From Fratercula arctica (taxonomy: Eukaryota; Chordata; Aves; Charadriiformes; Alcidae): DNA of 64,000 bases. The translations under genes and the position numbers were made by a program. Where the stretch lies: the NCBI GenBank assembly GCA_947846985.1, contig CANTUZ010000006.1, positions 47,287,207 to 47,351,206 on the forward strand. Reading direction: 5' to 3'. Each line of letters begins with the position of its first letter. The stretch's first letter is position 1. Positions 11,048 to 24,663 of the stretch are shown piece after piece. A model generated the notes under the pieces. It was not told where the DNA came from. It did not search any database and saw only the letters and a list, made by a program, of their open reading frames with translations.

Positions 11048-14000
11048 AAAGGGAAAGGGTTGACACCACCTTGGATCAGCACCATCTCAGCATCCCCAAA
11101 CCCCGCACCAGAGGGTGGCAAAGGGAGTCTCGAGCTGAGGGAAACGAGGGGCTGGAAAAAGTACCTGCTTTAAAGAGCGCAAACAGTAGGAACATCAAAG
11201 GACACAGCACTTCAAAGTGCTGGCAGGCACACAGAGCTTGGCCACAAAACCTTTATATAAAATCCTAACACCAAGAATCTTGCCAGGGTGATAACGTAAT
11301 GCAAAGCATTCTTGGAGTAACCGTCTCCACAGCGATCAGAGGTGACAAGGACCACGGCGGTGCCCGCGGGATGGTAAGCATTGCTGCCGCTCTTATATAT
11401 AGTTGAAGACGTCATATAAATACAGGGCATATTTTCATGATCTAAATGTATAGGCGTCTACGCAGCTGATATCCTATACATCACTCAACGCTATTCTGGT
11501 TATCTCCCGGTGCCACGGCTGCTCCAGCGACCGCCACCTGCCAAGTCGCATTTCCGCGGGGAATTTCGGCAGCTGGGAGCTGAGCAGGCACGCTGGAAGG
11601 CAGCCCGGCACCTCCATCCCACGGCGGGGTTCAATGGCAGCTGATAAATGCAAACACTTACAGATCTTCACATAACTCTGGCCAGAAAAGCTAAACCCGG
11701 GGAAAGCATCGCAGCGCACGCTTGGGGAGGAATTTAGGCAACTGCAAGAGGATCTCCTACGTATGGATGCTCTATATCAAAGGCAGAGAGCGCAGGTATG
11801 TATCAAGGCATCCCCATCCTCACTCCAGCTGCAACCCCGCTGCTTATTGCCAAGTTTCCATGAAGTGGGAACATGATTTTGCTTTTCTCCTCCTGCCATT
11901 AAAAAAACCACACGCAAAAAGCACATGAAGGGCGCTAACGTTTTGCTGACCCTTGAACGCAACTCGCTCAAAGAAATGAGAAATTTCTGTGGGTATCACA
12001 ACAACTAGGAGTAGCAGATTGAGACCGCGTATTTTTACTGATAGCTTATTGCTTTGATAAAATGTCTTTTCTGTTGTCTTGATTTTTATTTTTTTTTAAT
12101 AGAATTCATCAAATAGTTTTAATTGGGGAAAGAAAACCCAGTTGGCATGAGCAGAAGGCCATGGTGGAGCAGAAAGGTACCACCACAGCTCCCATTGGAG
12201 CTGCAGCCAAGCTCCCTCCCCTGTCTGGGGGGGTTCAAGGCACAGGTTCACCTCCCATGGTGGCTTCCCAGGGGCTCTGCCACCTTCAAGGACAACTGCT
12301 GCACGGTGACCACCACCTAGGTTTTGTTGCTGCTTTTGTCCCTCTTACAGAAAGCCCTCCCAAGCACAGGGTGCGTGGCTGGGACCAACATGCCATACCG
12401 ATGGCTGCTGTGTGTGCCCCCATCCGGTCACCCCCCGGGTCCCTGCAGGTGATCACACGGTGCCATCCCATGCCACGGCTTCCTGGTGGTGTGAATGAAC
12501 CCTGTCACCGTGCCTGCTGAACATGAACCTCTGCAAAGCTGTTTGCTTCCTGCACACCCAGCGTCAGGGATGTACGTTGGTGAACCCAAAGCACAGGAGG
12601 AACGTCAGGTTGATGGGAGCAGGAGGAGCTGCGGCACCTTGGGGACACCTCCAGCCGTCCCAGCAAGGGGATGTCACAGCTCCTCAGTCAGCATCCCACT
12701 GCATCCCCATCCCAATGGGACCCAGCATCACCCTGAGAGCACTGTCACCCACTGTCCCTGCCCAGGACACTGGTGCAAAGCCCCATGACATGGTGCAGCC
12801 ACTCACGTCACCTCAAAGTTCTCCCGTACCCCTGTCGGCAAACCTGGATTTAGCACTTTTCGAAACTGAAGCTCCCTATTTATTTATTTTGAGCAATGCT
12901 TTTAAAGATGTTTCATGCATTCTGGCTAATAAACTCCACACGAATTTGACGTCTCCATCCTCAGCCAACTTCCATTCTTTAGTCTACGCAAAAGCTACAA
13001 CGCTCAATGGTCTCAGCTCCCACGATCAAGCCAGGACACCCTACACCACGTGCCCATCGTACAATAAGGCATCGTGCCCAAAGAGCCAGCAACAACACGT
13101 GCCTGCTACTGGTCTACATTTCCAAAAGCAGCTGCTTATCCTTTGCTATGACCAACAGCAAGCACCGACATGGGCAAACATCAACTCTCCACATCCCTTT
13201 CACACCCGGAAGTCTCCTACCAGTTCATGAACAGGATCTATGGATCTAGGACGACATGAAAGCCTCCCAAGAAATGGCCAGTTAAAATAAATATTTGAGA
13301 ACTTCTAATTTACAAGTAGAAAACAGTTGGCTTGGGGAAGTCCCAGAGGTAATTGTAAGAGAAGCTGTGAGCAGAACTCAAAGGGCAAAGGTGACATTGT
13401 CCCCAAGACTTCAGGTGGCTTTGTGAACCAGCCTCTCCCAATGAGACCTCCATGGGATCTCCATATGACCTTCCATGGGATCATGACAGCACTCAGGACA
13501 CAGGGTACTTGAGTTACTGAAAAGTTAATTTTTCTACACCTTGAAGTGTTTGATTATCAGAATTAGGGATGAGCAAATAATTACAGAACTTCAGTTCTGA
13601 TTTAACAAGTAACCCTGGAACAAGGGCTGAGGTTTCAGGTCGGTACCTGCTGAACTGAGATCAAACCCAGGCAATCGCAATGGAAAAATGGCTCATTGCA
13701 AAGAAGTAACTTGCAGAAACAGAATAGCTCCTCTATGTTTCTTGCTTAAATACAACTAAACACCTGCAAACTTATGCAAAATAGCTCATTTACACACATT
13801 GACAATACTGACAGCTTCCTTAGAACAAAATGGACGCTTCGGATATATTTTTTTCCTCTTCCTTCCCAGAGGGGGGAAGAAAAAAAAAAAAAAATATGCC
13901 TCCATCAAGCCAGTAGAGAAGCACATTGATGGCAGGCAGTGGAAGAGGATGCTCGTGTCTGAACTCAAATCGAGCCTCAGCTGCCTCCTCGTTGCTCTCC

Positions 14001-14531
14001 CATAGCCAGACCTCCAGCACCTTACAAGCAACGCGGGTGCCTGGACAAGCCAGAGACGCCCCACAGCTCCTTCTCGTTCCGTGAGAACTCCTGTACAGTA
14101 TTTTTCCAGGCGTTCCTAGAGGAAATCAGAGCATTAAGGTTACAACTTACAAGCTTAACCCTCCGGACCTCAGCACAAGATGGGCAGCTGCACGCGACAA
14201 AACTGAAATATTATTTTTCCCCTCGCTGCCGCGAGCTTCTGGAGCGGTGCTGCTCAGAAAGGGGTCTGCAGGCAGCTTTCTGCATCTACAAAAAAGCTGT
14301 CTGGCAAAAAGAAAAGCGATGGCTTTGGAAGAGAAAAGAAAACCAACCCTGAACAGGCTCAGACAGCAGTTCCCACCTCGCCAGTTCTTTCTCCCACTGA
14401 ACAAAACGGCTTGTTTGCCATAATTGCTGCCAGAACTCAGCAGGATCAGGTCTAACCGCAGAAATTTCAAAGCCACCGTGAGTCATCTACTATTCTTCCT
14501 TGGTAAGACTTAACACTGGGTGGGACCCTTG

Positions 14532-14571
14532 CAAAAAAAAAAAAAAAAAAAAGAAAAAAAGAAAAAAAAAA
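14532..14571. repeat. Poly(A) tract with G interruptions
   Basis: About 40 bp of A runs broken by single G residues. Confidence 0.85.
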
Positions 14572-15241
14572 TTGATTTGCAGGAAACCTCTGTCATGGAA
14601 AAACACACTTCAGAACATCTCATGGGGACTACATAAATAGACATTGAGAAAAAGAGGAAAGCAAGACCAAAGCTCTTCTTTCTGCAAAGACTCTATGATG
14701 CGCTGCCTGCCCTCCAAATGGTTTCAGCAGCCCTTTAGCCGTGAGAGAGAGGGGACAGCTGAGCTCCATGGGGGACCCCAGCACCCACAGGTGCTTCTCA
14801 CTGCGCCCAAGAAAACACCAAACAAGGCAGATCTGCATTCTTCACGCAGAAAAGCCAACTGCGTCATGTAACTGCACCTTACTTGAACAAAAAGAGAAAA
14901 CGCAGGGCCAAAATACCCACTGCTTTTACCTCTTGCACGTCACATTCAAAGTTTGTTGAGAGAGAGGAAAAAAAAAAAATTTAAAAAAAAAAAAAGAGAG
15001 AAAAAACCAAAACAGCGATGTTGCCATTAGCCAGGGAGTGGGGCACAGTAATGAGGTTCTGCCGTGGCCACAACACCCCAGGCTACTGAAAGTGGGGGAA
15101 ACGTGCAATTAATTACTCTTGCTGCTTTGCTTTTACGGCGGGGATCCCCGGAGGCTGCCCGCAGGAGTCAGCCCGGCTGGTGGCCAGGGAAGCCCCTTGC
15201 GGCAAGGGGCACCTGATCCGAGGGCTGCATTCTTTGGGGCC

Positions 15242-15260
15242 GGGGGGGGGGGGGGGGGGG
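15242..15260. repeat. G19 homopolymer
   Basis: Nineteen consecutive G on the plus strand within a GC-rich segment. It has G-quadruplex potential and is also a common site of read-length error. Confidence 0.9.
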
Positions 15261-17613
15261 AGGATAAAAACTAGGGGGAAAAACAAGAAATAAGGATTTC
15301 TGATTTAAGAAATCCTCCGCAAAATCCAGATGGCAAAATGGGTGAAGTTTCTGGGAAGCAGCTTGGGGACGTGTCAGTGGCACCGAGGAGCCCCAGGGGA
15401 TGGCACCGGTGGGACCCTGATGGAAGGAGAGCCCACAAGCAAGTTCCCACGCGGCGAGACAACCCGAAACACCAACTGGCTGCGAATCACCCGCTGGGAC
15501 AGAGGCCGTCCGAGTGTGCTCTGTGGGACATTGTCTGCCTGTCACTGCCTTTTGTCTCGGGGCGCCGGGACGGGACGCTTGTCCCGGAGAAGAGCGGTCC
15601 CTCTGTGCCCGGACCACGGTGAAGAAGCTGCAAACACCCCCCCCAGAGACGAGGAACAGCACCTGGGTCCCCCCGCCGGCCCTGGAGGAGCCCAGGAGAG
15701 CACCAGGTGTTTATCAGTGGGTTTATCTTATTTGACAAAAAAGCCCTCATGATGGATGCACATGTGAGGCTCATTGCACTGACAGAAATACAAATTTACG
15801 ACAGGAATCGGGCCCACCTACAGCTTGACCTGACCAACGCAATCAAGGAAATTACAGTTTAACTCTTCCACCACCACCAGAGGTGTAAACCAGAAAAATA
15901 ACTCTCAACACCATGAATATTCTGAACATTTGCTGCTGTCAGTATAGCCCAAACAGGACTCCACGCCTAAGGGAAAAAGACTCTATTTTGAGTGAATCTG
16001 CAAATAGGGATGAGGTTTTCCATCCCCTCCATCCTTCAGCTCTGCTCCCACCTCGCCAAGGCTTCCCAAACCCCACCCCAGCTTGCCCAGGGCGGGCAAC
16101 GGAGGGATGCTCTTTCTCTTCCACAAAACACCCGCCCCATCGCCATCCACGTTGCATTTTTATTACAGCCTTTCTCCCTGGTCAGTCAGTCCCTCAGGGC
16201 AGAGGGCCATTTCTTATTTTATCCATGCCTTCTCTGCCAGAAAAAAGGGATAGAGGAGGAAGAGACAACGTTATTACGCTAAGATAACTAATACAGACTG
16301 GCTGCTCTGCTGTCAAACCCTACTAGAGGTGAAGCAGAGTTTTATTTGCTGGAGCTCAATATGGCCAGCGCTGCGTCCCAGAGAGCAAAGGGGAAGTTTT
16401 AAGGGAACACGGTCGCAAAAACACAATCAAACAAAGAGCACGGAGGTGCGAACGTGGCATGTGGCCGCCGCCAGCTTCGGTGCCGGTGAGGGGACGCGAG
16501 CCAAGGAGACGCTGCCAGGTTCATTCCCACCCAGCCCCACTTTCAGACACATTTTCTTGGCAGCAAAGCAAGCACATTAGCCCGATAAGATTGCTATCTC
16601 GAGGTCATTATCTCGATATTAAAATCCCGCACCTCTTTTTTTGGCAATAAAACCTGACCACATGCTGCGCTGTCACCCTGCCGGCACGCCACGCTCGCTG
16701 CCGGAGCGGCACCAAGTTCTTCTGCGAGTTGCTCCATCCCCTTCCCAACCCCTTTTTAGCAAGTTTTCCCCTCAACCAGCGTCTATTTAGATTCGTGGGG
16801 GCCGGAGATGGTTTTAAATTACAAGTTTTTATTCTCAGAGGACAAAATTGCCTCCCTGCCGGGGTGCGTGGCTTCCTCTCCTCCCCTGGCGAGGATGCAG
16901 CACACGGCGGGGCGATGCCCGGCACCATCCCAGCCCCCCAGCATGGCAGCAAGCAGCCACCAGACGGCTTCTCCCCCCATCCCCGCGCCAGCAGATGGGT
17001 GCCTGGGGGACGTGGCACCCCAGCGCAGGCGAGCTGTCTGCCAGACACCAGCCCCGCTCCCGCTTCGTTACGTAAACCCCCAGGTTTTGGTGTTTATTGG
17101 CTTTTAGGATCTAGAAAGCACCAAATGCCAGCGCAGCGCATGGGCAGAAGGAGCGAGGGATGTGTGAAGCGCCCGGGGCACGGCACTCCATGCTGACCCC
17201 AGCGATTACATACCTCCCACTATTATTGCATGGAAACAGAGGAAAAACTCTGAATCCTGAAGACATATATATATAAATAAAATTAATGATCTGCAAATCC
17301 ACATTTCCCTCCTGTTTCCTCCCCCCCAGCAGCCAGGGTAAGGGTACATGTCCCCTGCCCCAAGGACCACGGCTGCCTCCTGCCACCCTGTGCCAAGCCA
17401 GTGGGGAAGCAGCACGGCAAATTATTTTGGAAAGCAAAGTTGGCAAGCTGAGCGTTTCCCCCCCCCCCCCGCAATCCCTCCACCACCCTTCAGCTTTCCA
17501 GGGTGTCTGCACACGCAGAGCTGGAATGTGCATCTGGCAGATGCTCATGAGTACGTGACGGTGAGCAGCAAAGCAGGGGCACCTGGCTAAATGTTAAGAA
17601 AATATTTTTTTTA

Positions 17614-17631
17614 ATATATATATATATATAA
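17614..17631. repeat. (TA)9 microsatellite
   Basis: Short alternating TA run next to a T8 run. Confidence 0.85.
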
Positions 17632-17804
17632 GCAAAAAAATTAAATTGATAATATATATGCATTGCCAAGGTCTGGCCCCGCGCAGCCTGCTGCAAAGAA
17701 GCCAGGCCGAGTGCCAGCTACTCACACATCCCACACCTCAGAGTGCAGAAAAAGCATGGCAAGCAGCACCTGAATAAAGACCGGAAAAAAACCTTCTTTT
17801 TGGT

Positions 17805-17835
<31 letters not shown>

Positions 17836-20800
17836 AAGGTTGGCCAAGGTTTTGCGAAGGGAAAGAAAAAAAGAACCCAACCCCAACTTCCGTCAGACAC
17901 GTGGCCACAACCAAATCTCTCCCGGCCCCAGCAGGAGTTTCCAGGGCATGTGAGAGCAAGTTAAAAAACACACCACCAATTGTCAGCCAGACAATAGGAG
18001 GAAAAGGCATGAAACGTTCCTTCTCGCCCTCCTCAGCCTCAGCTAAGGCCAGGTGCTTACTGACATTAGACACTCCAGCAACTAAACACCCAGGAAAAAA
18101 AATAAATCAAATTGCTTCCTCAGCTCTATTATAAACAGATTTAGGGACACTGTACAACGCTCGTTCCCTCTCAAACTTTTTTTTAATTAGTTTTTTTTTT
18201 TTTTTTTAACTGACTCGCTACAAATTAGCTGTTTCAATGTGAAATTAAGGAACCACCTGCTCGCACCACAGGCGATAGGAGAGGGGAGCCTCCTGCAACA
18301 GAGCGCGATGGCTCGCTGCAGTACCCCGAGGCTTCGGTTAGTTCACGGACTGAGCTTCTCCTTTGGTATTTTCCTTAGGTAGAGACAGAGAACGTAGATC
18401 TAGAAGCCTGTTTGAACGTTACTAACTGATATCTTATGATTTCATTTCAAGGGAATAAAGTTTCTGGCAACACTGGCAGTAAGTGCATTCCCCTGACGAT
18501 TCTTTCCCTGAAGATTTGCTAACTTGCTTTAAATCAATTACCAGAGAGGGAATAACCGTGAAAACCCAGGTTCAGTTCATAACTAACCAACAGAGGAGAC
18601 ACAACTGCACTCTTTTGCATGATTTATCAAGGAAGAGATTTCTCAAATCTCGAGAGCAGACTCACCGTAAACACGGGATCTTTCCTTTACCGCAGACACA
18701 CCTGCAGTCTAAAGAGCACTCCATAAATTACAGGGGACAGCAATGTCAAGTTGACACAAGCCTTTACACTTTGCTACTTGTAAGGAAAGTAGTAAAAAAT
18801 TCTAGGTGAGGCATGGGATTTCAGCCCGCTTCACGAAAGAACGATTTCACCAGCAAAGATTACCTACCTAGCGCTTACGTTGTTATTTATATACATGTAT
18901 CTTCAGCAGTTTAAAGAAGCTGCAATCCTGATCCCAGCAAACTCTTCCTCAACTGCGAGAGCTCAGGAGACACCTGCCAGCAACAGCATTATTTGTGGCA
19001 GGAGTTCAAGCCTCTCAAAAATAAAAAGAGTATCGCGGCCCCAAGGAGAAGGCACTTCATTAAGTCTTTTCCAGTAAAACCAGTCTCAACACTAATTTTC
19101 AATAATCCTGAAAAGGAGGATGTTATGTATCTGGACAAAATCAAGTATGAAAATGGATTTTTAAGTGATATCCTTCAATCTAAGTAGGAAAGTTAAATCT
19201 TAGAGCAAAAAAAAAAAAAAGCGTACCTCTCAAACTTTCATTTAATTAGCTGAATCACAGCCTACAGGAATCTTTGTACATTTTCATAGGTCTTTTTAGA
19301 GGAGTCTGGGTTTTCCCCCCAGTCTGTTTTGATAAATCTCGACCCTCTCCCCCAGGAAGCTCTGGCCGAGCCTGGAGCTCAGTCAGAAAAAAAAAACCAA
19401 TTTTGCAGGTTTGGTGGTATTTCACAGCAAAAGGACAGGGGGAAGGGCCCCTTCCAGCCGCAGGCGAGTGCAGGGCAGGGTGGTTGCACAAGGTGGGCTG
19501 CAGCCGCCGTCCCCCACCGGTGCTCAGCATCCATCCCCTGGGCAGGGACCAGCCATTCCAGCATCCTTGGGCAGCGCTGAGCATCACACGGCGACACTTA
19601 CCCCCACGGAAGAGACTTTCTGGATATTCATAGCGAATACAGCGCAGGGCGATGTCAAGCTGAAAAGGAAGGGGAGCCCCAAGGCCCAAGGGCTTAAACT
19701 CGGAGCTTCCCAACTCCTGGCCAAGCTGGGCAGGATTTGGCCGCGAGACCCAAGCCGCAGAGCTAACACTCCTGCGAGCATCGTGAGAAGAGGCGGTCAG
19801 AAATTAAGTTCCCCGGTTACCTGCGAGCCTCTGGCATGAGCTCACGCTATCAAATGCCAGAGACAGCACGGGAAGGAAAATACAAATTCTTGAGCGATTA
19901 AAGACACTCGAAACTGAGTTTCCACCACCACCCCCCCCCGGAGCTGCAAACACAGGCAGCTACAAAACACAACGCCATACGCACACAGAGAGCGTTTGTC
20001 CCAGCAGCCACGGACGTGCCAGCCTCGCCGTGACATCCCATTGCTCACGATCTTCACAGGAACGTCAAACTGGCAGAGCTTCGTCCACCCAATTCATCTA
20101 CCGGTGTCTGTCCCCCGAACAGCCACCGAACCCAACTGACTTCAGAGGCACCGTGCAGATTTACTTAAAGGAGGGATTTAGGAGACCACGTAGACCTGGG
20201 CACACAACACGCATTGTCCTGCTGTGTACAGAGAGCCCGTGACAGCCCTGACTGCGCAGGCAAAACGCTCCCAGAGGCAACGGAGCTGCACCGGCTTGAA
20301 TCCTTGCCCAGGCCACATCGGAGGCGTTTTGGGGGCTGAAGATTTCCAAAGAGCAGCCTCCTATACCAACAAAGAGCATCGCGCCAAGTAAAGAAAAACA
20401 GCAACAGGCAGAAAAGGGCTTTCATTGCAAGAAACCGAGCTGGCAGCTCAGCGGAATGGGTTGTGTCAGCCCGCCGCCAGCGTGTTGGGAAACCCTCAGG
20501 TTTTTCCCATGTCCCACCCGAAAGGGTGGCTGCTAAAAGGGATGGGGCAGAGCCACAGTTTCACCAGCTTCGGAGAAACCGGCCAAACACACCTCAGAAA
20601 CACTGAGGTTCACAGCAAACGTAAAGCTACCGAATTCCCCGATCCAGAGCCCCCCCCCCCCCACGGCTGACTCCAGCCCAGCCCAGGGCTCATCAGCCCC
20701 GCTGGATCCAAACCTACCCATTTCAAAGCATGAAGAATTAGTGAATCATCCCAAGTATGTCCTGCAGGGCTGATAAACACCTCCCACTGGCGGAGTTCGC

Positions 20801-20879
20801 CGCCCGGCCTCAGCGAGGAACCCAAGCAGGGGATGAACTTGAAAATAAGCGCCCTGTCTTTTAAGTATTCGCCCTTTTT

Positions 20880-21218
20880 CTCCCCCAAACCCGAGCCGGG
20901 GCAGCCCGGGGAGCGCACCAGCCTCCCCCTACCCCCGACGGGGCCGCGACCGCCCCGCAAACCACCGGCCGCTCCGCGTTTTTTTCCCCTCTACCAACCT
21001 CCTGCCCCCGTGGAAGCGGGTGCCTCATGGTGCTGTTAACAACCGGCAAGGCTTGGTGGGTTTTCTTTTTTTCTTTCCCCGCTCCCCGAAGAAGCGCCGG
21101 TCCCGCCCCGCCCCGCAGTCCCGGTCCGGTCCCGCACCGTCGAGGAGCCGCCCCGCAGCCCCGGCTCCAGCATCCAGGCTTGGGTCGTCCCCCTCCCGTC
21201 ACCGCCGCCACCACCACC
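20880..21218 (-). promoter_or_regulatory. CpG-dense segment, candidate PLD1 promoter / non-coding first exon
   Basis: By hand count about 36 CpG in about 340 bp, the densest cluster in the window. It has overlapping GC boxes (complement of CCCGCCCCGCCCCG at 21102-21115) and strong G/C skew. PLD1 on the minus strand is the nearest recognised gene whose 5' end should lie in this direction. A transcription start here would place the first coding exon about 17 kb downstream, which is plausible for this gene. Strand and gene assignment are inferred; no splice donor is convincing. Confidence 0.45.
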
Positions 21219-23644
21219 AAAAAAAAAAAAAAAGGCAAAAGGCAGCCCAAGCCAGCCCACAAGGCACTCCAGCCTATGAGCACTTGCTAATTAAGGGGAA
21301 ACCACTCCCCGCGAGTTAAGGAGACTATGGGGATGCGGGCAGGAAGGGTGGAGGGAGAGGGCAGGGTGGTAGAACGGGCGCTGCCCACTTCTTATGGTGG
21401 GCGCCTCATTAGAGAGGGGAAAAAAAAAAAAAATAATAAGGAAACGAGCCATTAAGGGTGAGGAGAAAGTCAGCTTTTTTATTTCCACTTCACAGCCCTG
21501 CAAGTGCAGGGACTCCAGCGATTTGCTCCGCTCTCACGCAAACGCAGCTCTCGCAGGGAGCGCAGTTTCCCCCCCTTTTGGACCTTGCTCACACAAACCC
21601 CATTCCTTCAACAGGGAGAAGTCAGTTTTCCCCTACCGCTGCCAAGAAATCGCATTTGGTGTGGGGAACAAACGGAGGGGGGGGGGGGGGGGGGGGAAGT
21701 CAGTGCAAATTGAAAATGAATTAAGTACACAGGCGGTGTTATTTTTAGGCTAAGACATCCTAATAATTATGGTCACATATTGTTTGTACTGAGCAGTACT
21801 TGCCTGCGTTTTTCATGTTACTTCCCATACGCCCTTTTTAATATGCAAGGAAGCAGATTTTTTAGCGAGAGGGGGAGAAAAATTTATTGCCTATGGAAGC
21901 GTCGAGCTGACGAGCGGAGAAGCAAAAATCCTCCATACGTTACATCGCTGTAACACAGTCTTGCATGCTGGCGTGCTGGTGAAATGCCTGAAACCTGTCT
22001 GCAGTCCTACAGCTCCCACCGCCACAGCTGTACGGGGGACATCTTGGTGACTTTTTCCAGGGAATTCAGTGTTCCCGCTTCTGTCTCTAGAGCCAGATTT
22101 CAATGTGGTTGTTGTGTTGGGTTTTTTTTTTCCTTAAAGGATTTTTTTTTTTTTTTTTTAATGGTGAGGAACTGAACACTGGTCCTCAAATTTACATGAG
22201 ATAAATAACCCAACTTTGGTCACTGCTAACACAGAGACAGACCTGACCCCTGCTCCGGCAGTGCAATATTGAAGCATCTCCACCTTCTCCACCAGAAGAA
22301 GACCTGCTTTGTTTATGGGCGCACCTGCAGCACGTCGGCTTAGCTCCTTTACGCTGGGTTTGCTATGACTTGGCTTACCAATGGCTTAAACCGGCATGAG
22401 TGATGTGCTTCGTGTTTAAAAATCAAACTCAGAAATCTAAGGTGGGTTCCCCATCACATCATTGCAACACGGCTTCCTTCGACTCACGGCGTTGAGCCGG
22501 AACGCTGCTACGCTCAGCACCTACGGAGAGCCGTGAGTCAGGGTGGCTCACCGGTGCCAGCTGTGTTGGGCAAGGAAAAGGACAGCACAGACATTTCTAA
22601 CGCGCAGCGTCACGAGAAAACAAAGCAACGGAGAAAAAGCAGGGTGGAACTCTGCTGCAAAGAACAGGGGCAACGGGAAATACGGAAAGTCACCCTGTAT
22701 CACTGCCATTACCTTTCCACCCCAAAAAGTGGGCAAAGCCATCTCGAGAAGGACACGTTACCCCACACTGAAGAGAGGTTTCATGCTTAGGCCAGCAGAT
22801 CGGATGGGAGCTGGTGGAGAGACAGCATGTAAGGCATCCTTAGGCATCCTTCAGGGCACCCGCCTGCCCGGGATCTCTGCCGTCCTTCCAGCCCCACCTC
22901 TGCTAAGCCCACAGCTTCCTCGGGCAGGAGGTCAGCAGGGGACCATCACCGTCTCCCATCTCTGCAAACCTCTCCAAGCACATTGGCGAAGAGAGGGGAC
23001 ATCTCAGACACAGAGAAGAACGTTTCCACAGCCAAACCCCTGCCCGCCCACCCAGTGCTCATTTCAGCGCTCATCACCCATGCAACGGGCTGGCTGAATT
23101 CTGGCAAACCTTTACAAATCCATAAACCTTAGCTCAGTTAATGCATATGTAATTTCTCTGCTTCTAGGTTTATTTTGGCAGCGGCTGTGGGCAGGGCTAG
23201 ACCAGCAGCAGCAGAAAGCAGACACTCTCAGTGAGCATTTTGGCCTCTACGTAGCACAGTTCCCCTCTCCCAAGTGCCACAACAGAGCACGTTCTCCACC
23301 CACAGTTATCATCTCATCCAGGAGAAATGCTATTGTGTCCATCAGCGATTTGCTACACTTCCCATAACCTCCCCCCATCCCAGAGGCAATTCATAAAGTG
23401 GATACTTGGCACATACCTTCAAAAATATCTCGAGCTCTGAAGAACACAATATTGTCTGTCAGGGTTTCTTTGGTTCTCCGTTCCCACCTGCTTTTTGATC
23501 ATTTGGAACTTCCAAGGACACTTACTGCTGTCACAGGGGGTGTGGAGTTTTCTTATTTAACAGGAGATGCTGGTGCAAAGAGCGCACTGCGGGGCAGTCA
23601 CACGGGGATCGACAGATGCCGCTGCAGTCTGTAAAACCAAGGTG
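21219..23644. other. Non-coding stretch between CpG segment and CR1 copy 2
   Basis: Contains an A13 run at 21421-21433, a G20 run at 21677-21696 and a T run at 22142-22159. A 184-codon plus-strand frame (22543-23097) has no recognisable homology and is treated as chance. No gene seen. Confidence 0.5.
21677..21696. repeat. G20 homopolymer
   Basis: Twenty consecutive G on the plus strand. It has G-quadruplex potential and is prone to assembly length error. Confidence 0.9.
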
Positions 23645-24663
23645 TAAATCATTGGAAGGGACCTTTAAAGGCCATCTAGTCCAACCCCCCCACCATAAGC
23701 AGGGGCATCTTCAACTAGATCAGGTTGCTCAGAGCCGCGTCCAACCCGACCTGAAATGTTTTCAGGGATGGGGCATTGACCATCTCTCTGGGCAACCTGG
23801 GCCAGGGTTTCACCACCCTCAGTGTGAAAAATTTCTTCCCTATATCTAGTCGAAATCTCCCCTCTTTTAGTTTAAAACCATGACCCCTTGTCCTGTCACA
23901 ACAGGCCCTGCTAAAAAGTCTGTCCCCATCTTTCCTGGAGGAAAAGGGACTGGAAGGGGCTGGAAGGGGCTCTAAGGTCTCTCCGGAGACTTCTCCAGGC
24001 TGAACCCCCCCAACTCTCTCAGCCTGTCCTCACAGCAGAGGGGCTCCAGCCCTCTGATCACCTTTGTGGCCTCCTCTGGACCCGCTCCAACAGCTCCGTG
24101 TCCTTCTTGTGCTGAGGGTTCCAGAGCTGGACACAGTGCTCCAGGGGGGGTCTCTCCAGAGCGGAAAACAGGGGCAGAATCACCTCCCTCGCCCTGCTGG
24201 CCATGCTGCTTTGGATGCAGACCAGGATACTGCTGGCTTTCTGGGCTGCAAGTGCACGGTGCCGGCTCATGTCCAGCTTTTCATCCACCAGCACCCTCAA
24301 GTCCTTCTTGGCAGGGCTGCTCTCAATCCCTTCATCCCTCAGTCCATATTGATACTGGGGGCTGCCCCGACCCCGGTGCAGGACTCTGCACTTGACCTTG
24401 TTAAACCTCATAAGAATCACACTTCTCAAGCCTCTCCAGGTCCCTCTGGACGGCATCCCATCCCTCAGGCATGTCAACTGCACCATTCAGCTTGGTGTCG
24501 TCCGCAAACTTGCTGAAGGTGCACTTGATCCCATTGTCTATGTCACTGATGAAGATATTGAACTGCTCCCAGGATGGACCCCTGAGGGACACCACTTGTC
24601 ACCAACCTCCATCTGGAGCGGTTGACCACTACCCTCTGGATGCGACCATCCAAACAATTAGGA
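23645..24663 (-). mobile_element. CR1 LINE copy 2, longest and oldest-looking, with RT remnant
   Basis: About 1 kb in minus orientation. The 3' end blocks (TTGGAAGGGACC, CAACCTGGGCCAGGG) are more diverged than in the other copies and the terminal octamers are missing. On the minus strand the ORF2 C-terminal part is readable: a reverse-transcriptase motif [12 protein letters not shown] near 24,500, then KCRVLHRGRGSPQYQYG, the KDLRVLVDEKLDMS block, REVILPLFSAL, CVQLWNPQHKKD and LLERVQRRP. Frames are broken between these blocks, so it is a dead fragment. It stops at the GCGACCATCCAA block near 24,650, so about three quarters of a full-length element is missing at the 5' end. Confidence 0.92.

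Larger units (their letters stand above)
11048..20870. other. Non-coding stretch with homopolymers, no gene seen
   Basis: Stop-poor, GC-rich patches (about 12.5-13.2, 15.2-15.8 and 16.4-17.1 kb) give long frames on both strands, but without homology, conserved motifs or splice logic. Low-complexity elements include A-rich 14532-14571, a G19 run at 15242-15260, C runs near 17459-17470 and 20650-20662, (TA)n at 17614-17631, A-rich 17806-17838 and T-rich 18180-18208. The stretch probably lies within or just upstream of the PLD1 5' region. Confidence 0.5.

Noticed and set aside
12523..13230. 235-codon plus-strand open frame
   Set aside because: No recognisable domain, no splice or promoter logic, and composition-driven overlapping frames in the same area.
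22543..23097. 184-codon plus-strand open frame
   Set aside because: No homology recognised and no supporting signals; overlaps another open frame of different register.
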